DNA of 35,854 nt, taken from a virus. Positions 24,627 through 30,645 of the stretch are shown in pieces. Numbering within the stretch: position 1 is the stretch's first letter; every line of letters starts with the position of its first letter. A program made the position numbers and the translations under genes. Below the pieces are notes generated by a model. The model saw only the letters and a program-made list of their open reading frames with translations, searched no databases and had not been told where the DNA came from. The stretch lies in IMG/VR virus record IMGVR_UViG_3300013306_000035, positions 1-35,854 of that record; one strand, given 5' to 3'.

Positions 24627-25440
24627 CGTCATTCTCCGGTTTGATTGTGAGTGATCCGTTCTTCGCCCGCTTCACGCGGATGCCGTGGCCGAACGCCTCC
24701 TTGGCATCGACGGGAACCGCGGCCTTGATTTCCTTGGCGGCAAATTCATAGGCCTTGTGCGCTTCGAGGTTTTCCGTCCAGCGCGACGCGGCGGTGGCCC
24801 ACAGGTTGTTGCCGCTCATGTTGACGATGCCGACGTACTCGGGCTTCGGGGGCTTGATGTACGGGTTGGGCACTGGCTCGCGCAGGTCGAATACGCACTT
24901 CATGAAGAGCGCCGCCTGCTCGACAAGCTCGGCCATGTAAAGCTCATTGCGTTTGATAAAGACCGGCGCCGGTTGCTTGGCGCCCGCGATCACGGAGAAC
25001 ATGATCTCTTCGGTGCCGGTGCAGTACATGGTCCAGTGCATCTGGGGCATGTACCGCTCCTCGATCACCGCGCGCCCCTCGAAGCCGCCGACGTGTTTGG
25101 CCTCGACCGCGCAGCCCAGCTTCTTCGCCCAGCCATCGAGCGTGACCAGTGCCCACGGGACGTCCTCGTGTTGGTAGCTCTTGCCGCGCTCGCTGATCTC
25201 GCCAACGCTGCGCGCCAGCCAATCGAGATGCAGCGGCTCGGTGCAGGAGCCCAGCAGGACATGCCACTGGTTGGCGAGGCGCTGGTTTTCCTCTTCGGCC
25301 TTGGCCAGACCCTCGGGATCGCCCGTCAGTTCCAGCCACAGGTCGTACATCTGCTGCGCATCGCCACTCATGATGGCGGCGACGCGGCTACCGGTCAGCT
25401 TGCCCCTGCGGGCGATCTTCTGTCTCTCCGTCAAGGCCAT
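24601..25440 (-). CDS. YqaJ-family viral exonuclease
   Basis: A 279-residue nuclease of the lambda-exonuclease/YqaJ group. The opening LTGSRVAAIMSG matches the first helix of this fold. TLDGW followed by AVEAKHVGGF gives the metal-binding Asp and E-x-K motif, and YMPQMHWTMYCTGTEEI is the conserved QxxHxxx helix region. The enzyme would resect double-stranded ends to produce 3' single strands for the ERF protein encoded next. It is the first gene of the leftward operon and its start faces the switch region with the helix-turn-helix genes, so it is probably under their control. Confidence 0.85.
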   Translation of the reverse strand: MALTERQKIARRGKLTGSRVAAIMSGDAQQMYDLWLELTGDPEGLAKAEEENQRLANQWHVLLGSCTEPLHLDWLARSVGEISERGKSYQHEDVPWALVTLDGWAKKLGCAVEAKHVGGFEGRAVIEERYMPQMHWTMYCTGTEEIMFSVIAGAKQPAPVFIKRNELYMAELVEQAALFMKCVFDLREPVPNPYIKPPKPEYVGIVNMSGNNLWATAASRWTENLEAHKAYEFAAKEIKAAVPVDAKEAFGHGIRVKRAKNGSLTIKPENDDGQDEGTS

Positions 25441-25528
25441 GCTTCACCTCTGTATACCTTGACGAAAACTGCCCTTTCGTATAGAACTTGTCAAGACTAG
25501 ACTTGACAGCGCACACAGGACAGTTGCC
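25441..25528. promoter_or_regulatory. Divergent promoter region of the switch, with palindromic operator at 25489-25508
   Basis: This 88-base gap separates the leftward YqaJ operon from the rightward regulator genes. A near-perfect 20-bp palindrome occupies 25489-25508: TGTCAAG, six bases (ACTAGA), CTTGACA. Each arm is itself a TTGACA-type -35 box, one on each strand. A rightward TTGACG (25459-25464) is followed after 17 bases by TAGAAC, or after 15 by TATAGA. Binding of a repressor at the palindrome would cover both directions. The arrangement is seen directly; the identity of the binding protein (most simply the product of 25529) is inferred. Confidence 0.65.
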
Positions 25529-25744
25529 ATGCCGCGCAGCAAAGAGGCCAAGGCGAAGCGAGCCAAGGGCTTGACCGAACTCCGCAAGCGCAAGGGGTTG
25601 CAGGCGGCCTTGGCCAAGCATCTCGGTGTATCGCGGCAGGCCATCTCGGATTGGCCCGCGGTCCCCATCGACCGGCTCAAGGACGTGGAAGCGTTTACGG
25701 GGATACCGCGCGAAAAGCTGCGGCCTGACATCTTCCAGCGGTGA
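25529..25744 (+). CDS. Cro/YdaS-like helix-turn-helix regulator
   Basis: A 71-residue protein with a basic N-terminus and a Cro-type helix-turn-helix (LAKHLGVSRQAISDWPAVPI), followed by RLKDVEAFTGIPREKLRPDI, the signature end of YdaS/DicC-like regulators. Such proteins repress divergent promoters in phage switches and may also act in toxin-antitoxin pairs. AGGA lies 8 bases before ATG. The stop overlaps the GTG start of the next gene. It faces the YqaJ operon across an operator palindrome, so it is the best candidate for the switch repressor. Confidence 0.8.
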   Translation: MPRSKEAKAKRAKGLTELRKRKGLQAALAKHLGVSRQAISDWPAVPIDRLKDVEAFTGIPREKLRPDIFQR

Positions 25745-26070
25745 GAGCCAAGCCGACATGCCCGCACTGCGGCCAGCGCATGCCGGTCAGACGCTACGGC
25801 GTGATCATGTCGCCGCTCAAGGCCAGCATCCTTGACCTGATTCGCAAGGGCGTCTCCAACGAGGCGATCCACCAGCGTACCGGCCTGTCTCGCGCGACCA
25901 TCAAGGCGCACGTCTGGCAGATCAACGAGATGCTGGCTGGAACGCGATGGGGCAGCACCGACCAAAGTGCTGCCCCGAAACGGAGAAAAACCACCCCCTC
26001 TCAGGGGAGGCAAGCGCACCGTAGTCACCCCGGGCAGGGTGTCAAGTTAGTTCGGAACCCCCCCTTGTAA
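25741..26070 (+). CDS. LuxR-like helix-turn-helix protein with N-terminal zinc knuckle
   Basis: A 109-residue protein starting at GTG 25741 in a GTGA overlap with the gene before. Residues 7-11 (CPHCG) suggest half of a zinc-binding site. SPLKASILDLIRKGVSNEAI followed by TGLSRATIKAHVWQINEML is a GerE/LuxR-type helix-turn-helix. The last 40 residues are basic and low in structure. A 13-base segment shared with the 29.4 kb regulatory region lies in this tail (26034-26046). It probably acts with the Cro-like protein in lysis/lysogeny or early gene control. No partner toxin is recognisable. Confidence 0.75.
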   Translation: MRAKPTCPHCGQRMPVRRYGVIMSPLKASILDLIRKGVSNEAIHQRTGLSRATIKAHVWQINEMLAGTRWGSTDQSAAPKRRKTTPSQGRQAHRSHPGQGVKLVRNPPL

Positions 26071-26101
26071 CGAACCGCAGAGTCGGGGGTGGCCCGCTGT
26101 T

Positions 26102-26117
26102 TGTTTCACGTGAAACA
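26102..26117. promoter_or_regulatory. parS: Exact consensus parS centromere site (ParB binding site)
   Basis: The 16-bp sequence TGTTTCACGTGAAACA is a perfect palindrome and is identical to the consensus parS to which chromosomal ParB (Spo0J) binds in most bacterial phyla. It lies in the 107-base gap between the convergent regulator gene (ends 26070) and a leftward small gene (ends 26178), where no promoter function is needed. By base composition a chance exact match in a window of this size is extremely unlikely. I saw no second copy and no ParA or ParB gene in the window. Confidence 0.85.
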
Positions 26118-26177
26118 GAATGGTGTTGTGGTGGCGTCGTTTCTTCATGTTGTTTGCTCAAGGGCCATATTGGTAAT

Positions 26178-26375
26178 TCAGTCAGAACCCAAAAGCCTGC
26201 CGCGCTGTAGCTTCACGACGCCACGCTCGACCAGCCTCTTGACCGCCGGACGATTCATTCGGTCGCGGACTTCTTCACCTTTGTCCAGAAGCCCCGCAGC
26301 AAGCAGATTGTTGATTTCCGCTTGATCCCGTTTTGAAACCTTCGCGGTCAAGTCGATTGATATGGTCGATCTCAC
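26178..26375 (-). CDS. Small early protein starting at GTG
   Basis: A 65-residue charged protein (AKVSKRDQAEINNLLAAGLL; MNRPAVKRLVERGVVKLQ). The coding strand has AGGAGG 8 bases before the GTG, an excellent ribosome site that decides the start. The sequence reads like a winged-helix fragment: helix, NRPAVKRLVERG, strand. It belongs to the A+T-richer block of small genes. No family is assigned. Confidence 0.65.
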   Translation of the reverse strand: MRSTISIDLTAKVSKRDQAEINNLLAAGLLDKGEEVRDRMNRPAVKRLVERGVVKLQRGRLLGSD

Positions 26376-26421
26376 TTCAAATCCTCCTGTGCGTCATTTC
26401 GCGGCGGTTTCGGTAGGACCA

Positions 26422-26595
26422 TTAGCGACGTTTCTTTTGTTTCGACCCCGTACTGACGAGAACAACTTCATGGGCTACGGGCTTTCGGCGTTTGTCTTGG
26501 GGTTGAATATAAATCATATCGCCCTTTTTCCACCCCACAGACATTGGTGTAAAACCAAAGCTGCGTTTAGTCTTTTTCTTCTTGCGCCCTTTCAT
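26422..26595 (-). CDS. Small very basic protein (57 residues)
   Basis: The frame encodes a Lys/Arg-rich protein: MKGRKKKKTKRSFGFTPMSV, then WKKGDMIYIQPQDKRRKPVA and a basic end. AAGGAG lies 8 bases before ATG 26595, directly after the stop of the upstream gene. The gene lies in the stretch with the lowest G+C of the window (about 42% in 26461-26640 by hand count). The composition suggests nucleic-acid binding; the body looks like a small beta barrel. Not recognised. Confidence 0.65.
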   Translation of the reverse strand: MKGRKKKKTKRSFGFTPMSVGWKKGDMIYIQPQDKRRKPVAHEVVLVSTGSKQKKRR

Positions 26596-26607
26596 TTGAA
26601 ATTCTCC

Positions 26608-26811
26608 TTAGTGTTGTTCAATCCGAAAGTTGATTGAACCACTTTCGGTAAATTCAATTTCGCCTTGGGTTTCGGCTGCGCCGCGCAGTTGATCGGCAGT
26701 TAACTCAACCCCGCATCCATTGTGAAAACGCAATAGCAATGCCTTAGCTATTACGTCCCACATTTCTCTGGCGTCAGTTGGAAAGTCTCGGTGAAACATG
26801 CTATTCCTCAT
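26608..26811 (-). CDS. Small early protein, unknown function
   Basis: A 67-residue protein with a helix (REMWDVIAKALLLRFHNGCG), a short VELTADQLRGAAET helix and a final beta pair (GEIEFTESGSINFRI). The ATG at 26811 overlaps the stop before it as ATGA. An in-frame ATG at 26799 has GAGG 8 bases upstream and is an equal alternative. It is part of the A+T-richer gene block. Function unknown. Confidence 0.65.
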   Translation of the reverse strand: MRNSMFHRDFPTDAREMWDVIAKALLLRFHNGCGVELTADQLRGAAETQGEIEFTESGSINFRIEQH

Positions 26812-26987
26812 TTAGCGGCGGTATTGGCCTCGTCCCATTTTTTAACAAACTCTACTGCAATGGCATGAAGTGCCCGACTTTCTTCCCTATGCGCGGGCGA
26901 CATAGTCGTATAGCCAACTCGGGAGGTCGCGCCCCGGCGATCCGTTGATCGCGAAAGATTGGCACCGGAAGCCCTTGTCGTCTCCAT
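26808..26987 (-). CDS. Small early protein, unknown function
   Basis: A 59-residue frame beginning METTRASGANLSRSTDRRGA and ending in a helix (HAIAVEFVKKWDEANTAAK). I place the start at 26987, one base after the stop of the upstream gene; a longer in-frame start at 27101 would overlap that gene by more than 100 bases. The stop overlaps the next ATG. No domain visible. Confidence 0.55.
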   Translation of the reverse strand: METTRASGANLSRSTDRRGATSRVGYTTMSPAHREESRALHAIAVEFVKKWDEANTAAK

Positions 26988-26988
26988 T

Positions 26989-27390
26989 CTAGCCAACTGC
27001 GCGCAGCGGAAGTTTTCGGTCGTTTCGTTTTTCCCATTGCTCACGGAGCTTGTCGGATTCCTCGCCAACTCCGTGATTGAGCAACCAGCTATTCCGACCA
27101 TCGTGGTTTGCCGGTAGCTGCTCGATTAGTAGCTGTGCCCATTTGATCGGGTCCTGTGCGGCGGTATGCGTGTCAGTCGCTTTTTCAGGGTAACGCGCTC
27201 GATATAGCGTGACGACGCGAGCGGCCCAATCAAGCAATTTGGCCGTTGCTTCATTGGTCTGCGTTGGACCGTCAGCATTCGCGATAGCGTCCATCTTGCG
27301 GATCAGCGCGGCGTGGTCAGTAAGTGTTTGCACCAAATCCCGAGGTGCATTGTCGTCCAGCCGCCTGAGATAATCTTCGTCGTGTTTCAT
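26989..27390 (-). CDS. Helical early protein, unknown function
   Basis: A 133-residue, mostly helical, acidic protein (MKHDEDYLRRLDDNAPRDLV; HAALIRKMDAIANADGPTQT; KLLDWAARVVTLYRARYPEK; DPIKWAQLLIEQLPA). AAAGGA precedes the ATG by about 8 bases, and the ATG overlaps the stop of the 29-residue frame upstream. No motif of known function. Confidence 0.7.
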   Translation of the reverse strand: MKHDEDYLRRLDDNAPRDLVQTLTDHAALIRKMDAIANADGPTQTNEATAKLLDWAARVVTLYRARYPEKATDTHTAAQDPIKWAQLLIEQLPANHDGRNSWLLNHGVGEESDKLREQWEKRNDRKLPLRAVG

Positions 27391-27476
27391 GCTGTCGTTC
27401 CTTTAGCGGCGGCAATGGAGAGTGTGGAGGATTGCAGGCTATCCCTCCATTGCCAATGTTGCGCCCGGTTAGCCAT
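27387..27476 (-). CDS. 29-residue peptide at the head of the A+T-rich block
   Basis: A tiny frame: MANRAQHWQWRDSLQSSTLS, then IAAAKGTTA. GGAGGAATC stands directly before the ATG, a near-ideal ribosome site, and the stop TGA overlaps the next ATG as ATGA. It may be a real micro-protein or a leader peptide that couples translation of the 133-residue gene. The combination of ribosome site and overlap is the only evidence. Confidence 0.5.
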   Translation of the reverse strand: MANRAQHWQWRDSLQSSTLSIAAAKGTTA

Positions 27477-27505
27477 GATTCCTCCGACCGACCATTAGGC
27501 GGCGG

Positions 27506-27784
27506 TCATTGCGGCGCCCGCTGGTAGCGGCTGCCGTCGTCACGCGAGCGACCGATGCGGCGCAACAGATACTTGACGCCGCGTTCGGGGATGCGACCGG
27601 CCAGCAATTCGTCGAAGGCCAGCGCGATATGCGGCGGCGCCCCGCTGACCTGCCAGCGCCAGATCGAGCGCACGTGGTGGTCGAAGATGCGCGCCGCCTT
27701 GTGCGGCTCGGTGTCGAGGTTGAGCGCGGCCAGCGCCATGCGGACCTCGTCGCCGGTCATCGCCGATCCGTGGCGCCGCTTCAT
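27506..27784 (-). CDS. Small helix-turn-helix-like protein
   Basis: A 92-residue protein with EVRMALAALNLDTEPHKAAR, then HVRSIWRWQVSGAPPHIALA, which reads like a Cro/XRE-type DNA-binding helix pair (recognition helix around RSIWRWQ), and a basic C-terminus (KYLLRRIGRSRDDGSRY). Its start overlaps the stop of the upstream gene (ATGA). Likely a small transcription regulator of the early region; the family is not certain. Confidence 0.6.
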   Translation of the reverse strand: MKRRHGSAMTGDEVRMALAALNLDTEPHKAARIFDHHVRSIWRWQVSGAPPHIALAFDELLAGRIPERGVKYLLRRIGRSRDDGSRYQRAPQ

Positions 27785-28293
27785 ATCCATCGGTCTGTCC
27801 GGTCGGGGTTCAGCTTGATGCCGGTGCGCTTGCGGTGCTGCTTGCAGGTGGCGCAGCCGCAGGTGTCGATGAAGCAGTCGCGAAAAAGCCTGCCGGTCAG
27901 CTTCTCGAAGGCGGTGTGGGTGTCGTGCATGGCGTTGTCGATGGCCTCGGGCGCCCGGCCTGCGGCGTTCTCGCTGGCATGGGCGAGAAAGAGACCGGCG
28001 AAGACCAGCGAGTCGAGCGGTATCTTGTCGCCCGGCGCCGCCTCGATGTCGGGCGGATACGTGATGGAGATTGCCAGCGCGAAGAGCGGCGGCTCTGCCG
28101 CGCCGCGCAGGACGTGCAACCGCGACGCATTGCCGAAGCCGCAGTGATCGCACATCGACAGAATCTCGCCGACGATCCCGCCGACGCCGTCGAAGATATG
28201 GTCGTGCAGGCGGCTGGCCCGTCGCATGCGCTTCTCCACGATCTTCTCGGGGTCCATCCCGAACTTGGCCAGCGTCGCATTGGGGTCGCGCAT
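27781..28293 (-). CDS. Cys-containing early protein, unknown function
   Basis: A 170-residue protein with helical N-terminal and central parts, a CDHCG knuckle near residue 48 and a CFIDTCGCATC cluster near residue 145, which could together bind zinc. The leader GAGGAGAAAGACC stands immediately before the ATG. It begins a run of coupled genes. I do not recognise the family; metal binding is inferred from the Cys pattern. Confidence 0.6.
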   Translation of the reverse strand: MRDPNATLAKFGMDPEKIVEKRMRRASRLHDHIFDGVGGIVGEILSMCDHCGFGNASRLHVLRGAAEPPLFALAISITYPPDIEAAPGDKIPLDSLVFAGLFLAHASENAAGRAPEAIDNAMHDTHTAFEKLTGRLFRDCFIDTCGCATCKQHRKRTGIKLNPDRTDRWI

Positions 28294-28353
28294 GGTCTTT
28301 CTCCTCGATTGCAGAATTTTCGTGAGCCTGTTGTTAGGCGGTATTCCGGTACG

Positions 28354-28830
28354 TCACCACGACGCGCGATAGACGACCTCGCGCGACTCCTTGATAGTCT
28401 TGACCGTCTCGACGTCGATCTCTGCCACGACCATGCCGCGGCCCAGCGGGGTCACGTTCTTGGCCATGCGCAGGGCCGCCACGCCCTCCAGCCATTTGAT
28501 GGCCTTGAGGAATATCTCGATGGTTGCCTTGTCTTCGCTGCCGTCGCTGGCGCCGAAGAAAAACCCCTCGGTGTGCGGCAGTTGCCGGTCTTTGATGGCG
28601 GCGATGATCTGGATCATGTTCTCGGCGGTGAGGTTGATCTCCTCGCAATTGTCCAGCCCCCCGGAAAATTCTTTCACGATGTAGCCGTGCAGGTCCGGGT
28701 GCTTGCGCCAGTAGCCAAGCTCTAGCGTGATCTCGCGGACGCGGTAGCCGTCACGTTGCAGGTTGTTCTCCGGCTTGTCCCAATCCGTCCATAGGAAGGC
28801 TTTGCCGTTCAGGTACATATCGAGTCCCAT
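28354..28830 (-). CDS. GLDMYL-type conserved phage protein
   Basis: A 158-residue protein beginning MGLDMYLNGKAF, a start shared by a widespread phage/prophage family sometimes wrongly labelled phosphoglycerate kinase. Further conserved marks are LGYWRKHPDLHGYI, the segment NCEEINLTAENM, and the acidic GFFFGASDGSED. No enzymatic activity is known for this family. The leader GGAGAAAGACCA precedes the ATG at 28830, which rules out the longer in-frame start at 28908. Confidence 0.7.
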   Translation of the reverse strand: MGLDMYLNGKAFLWTDWDKPENNLQRDGYRVREITLELGYWRKHPDLHGYIVKEFSGGLDNCEEINLTAENMIQIIAAIKDRQLPHTEGFFFGASDGSEDKATIEIFLKAIKWLEGVAALRMAKNVTPLGRGMVVAEIDVETVKTIKESREVVYRASW

Positions 28831-28856
28831 TGGTCTTTCTCCTCTTGGTTGCCGAA

Positions 28857-28888
28857 CATGCAGCCCGGGTGGGGTCCCGGGCTGCATG
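28857..28888. repeat. Perfect 13-bp inverted repeat with 6-base loop
   Basis: CATGCAGCCCGGG (28857-28869) and CCCGGGCTGCATG (28876-28888) pair exactly around TGGGGT. It follows the stop of the leftward gene at 28901 by 12 bases. It is a strong RNA hairpin without a following T-run, so it may be a partial terminator or mRNA-end stabiliser between two early genes. Confidence 0.7.
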
Positions 28889-28900
28889 GGCTGCGACCAC

Positions 28901-29326
28901 TCAGGCAAAGAACGACTCGATCACGTCAGACCGGACGCCCGTTGGGCTCGTGATGGCGGTGATGCCGGAGGCGATTCGTTCAATGAATGAGACGTTGGCG
29001 CGCAGCCAATCGAGTGTGACGGTCGGGGCGATGGTCTCGCCCTCTTCGTCGCAACCGAGCACGATGCCGCGCCCGGCCAGCGGCTGGTGGCCGCCCTCGA
29101 TGAAAAAGAAATACTTTTGCGGCTTGAGCAGGCCTTCTTCGTCGACGAAGACACCGTCGCGCTGGTCGTTGATATAGGCCACTTCCACCAGTTCGCAGCC
29201 GATGACTTGGTACATGGTGTCAAGGTTGCCGCGCGAATCGGCGGGCATCTCGATGCGGCTGATCTGCTGCGCCTGCGGGTCGATAAGGAAGCCGTACAGG
29301 GCCGGTTTGATAGGTGATTTGGTCAT
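28901..29326 (-). CDS. DUF3846-like early protein
   Basis: A 141-residue protein: ALYGFLIDPQAQQISRIEMP, then GNLDTMYQVIGCELVEVAYI, VFVDEEGLLKPQKYFF and PLAGRGIVLGCDEEGETIAP. The order 'lipid-like strand, MY-x-IGC, VDEEGLL, G-x-G' fits DUF3846-type proteins found in many phages and plasmids; function unknown. The ATG at 29326 has GGAGAAGAG just before it and a TTGACA/TACTTT promoter 30-55 bases upstream, so it is probably the first gene of a leftward transcript. Confidence 0.7.
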   Translation of the reverse strand: MTKSPIKPALYGFLIDPQAQQISRIEMPADSRGNLDTMYQVIGCELVEVAYINDQRDGVFVDEEGLLKPQKYFFFIEGGHQPLAGRGIVLGCDEEGETIAPTVTLDWLRANVSFIERIASGITAITSPTGVRSDVIESFFA

Positions 29327-29354
29327 GATCTCTTCTCCGTTGTTTGCACACCGC

Positions 29355-29382
29355 AAAGTAGCCCACCTCTCCCAAATGTCAA
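29355..29382 (-). promoter_or_regulatory. Leftward promoter for the DUF3846-like gene
   Basis: Read on the minus strand: TTGACA (29382-29377), a 16-base spacer, TACTTT (29360-29355). The -35 box is a perfect match to consensus and sits in the recurring GGCTTGACA context. The gene start follows about 29 bases after the -10 box. Confidence 0.6.
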
Positions 29383-29395
29383 GCCTAATGGCGTT

Positions 29396-29462
29396 TGTCT
29401 ACAAATTAGACATTGCCAATTACCTCCGCAGGGTGTCAAGCTCGGCCTTGCTAGACTAGCAA
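29396..29462. promoter_or_regulatory. Two inverted repeats upstream of the PEP-CTERM-like gene
   Basis: TGTCTA-caaat-TAGACA (29396-29412) and TTGCTAG-A-CTAGCAA (29448-29462) are both perfect inverted repeats. The second ends 12 bases before the ATG of the rightward gene and abuts its AAGGAG ribosome site, so a bound protein would block transcription or translation. It shares AGACTAG with the operator at 25489-25508. Between them lies a 13-base segment (29428-29440) also found at 26034-26046. I could not find a strong rightward -10/-35 pair. Confidence 0.5.
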
Positions 29463-29474
29463 CAAGGAGAAACC

Positions 29475-30143
29475 ATGAGAAAAACCAGAGGAATACTGGC
29501 AGGGCTCGCCCTGCTGGCGATGGCTGGGGCGGCGCAAACGCCCGCGAAGGCTGCCACCTTCACGCAAAGCGATTTTGCGGGAACTGGCACTTTCGGCACA
29601 GCATCGGCATCCTGCTTGGATGCCTCTTGCGATCAGGTTGGCGTCAACGTCAACATGGACCCCAACATCCTGCTCCAGACAGGCTCGCACTTCCTGTTCA
29701 ACTTGAGCTTGGCTGGAACGGGGTTCATCGACGCAACGTCAATCGACCTCGCACAAGGCACCAACATTCAGGTGCTGACACACACCAGCCCCGCCACTTA
29801 CTCGAACGGGCCGTTCAAGTTCTTTTCGGACGGCATTTCGGCTGACTGCGGTAACGGTGGATCGTCTGGCGGATGCGGAAGCACACTGTCGTTCACTATC
29901 GACAACTTCAGTGGCTTCCTTTTCGCCACCACTCAGTTCAACAACATGAACATCATTGCGGCGGCAGACGCTCTGCTCACCGACTGCACTGGTGGTTGTA
30001 CTGGTCCTGTTGGGTTGACAGGCGATCTGACACCGACACCGTTCGCGGTGCCGACACCTATTGCCGGTTCTGGTCCGTTGTTCATCAGCGGCCTCGCCGG
30101 TCTGTGGGCGCTGATGAGACGCCGGAAAAAGAGACTCAACTAG
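29475..30143 (+). CDS. Secreted protein with PEP-CTERM-like C-terminal sorting signal (moron)
   Basis: A 222-residue protein with a signal peptide (MRKTRGILAGLALLAMAGAA, cleavage near AKA-AT at residue 26), a Thr/Ser/Asn/Gly-rich beta domain with paired Cys (CLDASC; CGNGGSSGGCG; CTGGC), and a C-terminal tripartite tail: VPTPIAGSG, a hydrophobic helix (PLFISGLAGLWALM) and a basic end (RRRKKRLN). That tail matches the proteobacterial VPxPIxG variants of the PEP-CTERM signal, recognised by exosortase (EpsH/Xrt) and linked to exopolysaccharide or surface display. It is on the plus strand between leftward early genes with its own ribosome site AAGGAG, so it is probably expressed from the prophage. 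No phage-replication role is suggested. Confidence 0.75.
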   Translation: MRKTRGILAGLALLAMAGAAQTPAKAATFTQSDFAGTGTFGTASASCLDASCDQVGVNVNMDPNILLQTGSHFLFNLSLAGTGFIDATSIDLAQGTNIQVLTHTSPATYSNGPFKFFSDGISADCGNGGSSGGCGSTLSFTIDNFSGFLFATTQFNNMNIIAAADALLTDCTGGCTGPVGLTGDLTPTPFAVPTPIAGSGPLFISGLAGLWALMRRRKKRLN

Positions 30144-30154
30144 CGGCTGCCTAA

Positions 30155-30358
30155 ATGCGAGGCTACCCCGGCGTGTCGGTGTTCCGTGTCCGGTACACCC
30201 CGCGCCGGGGAAAGCATCGCGGCTGGCAAATCAGATACATTTATTACAAGGCGCGGATCATGATTGATGGCCGCGCCTTTTTTCTTGGGCACTTCGCCAC
30301 GCCTGAAGCGGCGGCGGACGCCTACCGCAAAGCCAAAAGCAAACGCGCGGCGCGCTGA
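30155..30358 (+). CDS. Stand-alone AP2-domain DNA-binding protein
   Basis: A 67-residue protein whose whole length corresponds to one AP2/ERF-like domain: YPGVSVFRVRY (first strand), GWQIRYIYYKARIMIDGRAF (strands 2-3), LGHF and TPEAAADAYRKAKSKRA (helix). In phages and bacteria AP2 domains usually sit beside an HNH nuclease or integrase; here no nuclease is attached. It follows the secreted-protein gene by 11 bases without a clear ribosome site, so it may be translated by coupling. It may be a regulator or a leftover of a homing endonuclease. Its stop lies in the first copy of a 22-bp direct repeat. Confidence 0.65.
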   Translation: MRGYPGVSVFRVRYTPRRGKHRGWQIRYIYYKARIMIDGRAFFLGHFATPEAAADAYRKAKSKRAAR

Positions 30359-30408
30359 ATCCGGCTGCCCGTCTCGATGATCGCCTGCTGAATCCGGCTG
30401 CCCGTCTC
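30354..30408. repeat. 22-bp direct repeat, two copies 33 bp apart
   Basis: GCTGAATCCGGCTGCCCGTC plus TC occurs exactly at 30354-30375 and 30387-30408, with an 11-base spacer. The first copy covers the AP2 stop codon and the second ends at the stop of the leftward gene at 30407. It marks the right boundary of the plus-strand moron cassette. It could be a duplication scar of insertion, a recombination site, or a binding site. Confidence 0.8.
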
Positions 30409-30571
30409 AGCCCTTCGCCCGCATGCGCGCGAGCCAGCCGGCGCAGCGCGGGCAGATTGGCACCGGGCCTAGCACCGGGTGCGGCTCGGTCGCGGTGGCC
30501 GGGTTCTCGCAGTAGAGAAACCAGCGGCAACGGGTCGTGGTCTCGGTCGCAGTCTCGGTCTTCGTGGTCAT
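30407..30571 (-). CDS. Small Cys-pair protein
   Basis: A 54-residue protein with a Thr-rich start (MTTKTETATETTTR), then CRWFLYCENPATATEPHPVL and ICPRCAGWLARMRAKG. The two Cys pairs (C-x5-C and CPRC) give a probable zinc knuckle of a type common in phage early regions. GGAGAAAAGACC directly precedes the ATG at 30571, which decides the start. Upstream, 30588-30604 carries a small hairpin element shared with the gene at 31770. Function unknown. Confidence 0.65.
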   Translation of the reverse strand: MTTKTETATETTTRCRWFLYCENPATATEPHPVLGPVPICPRCAGWLARMRAKG

Positions 30572-30645
30572 GGTCTTTTCTCCGTGTCGTGCGGGAGCGC
30601 ACGTTGCAGCGGCGGGCAAGGCGCCAGCCGCTGCCGCTTGCGCTG

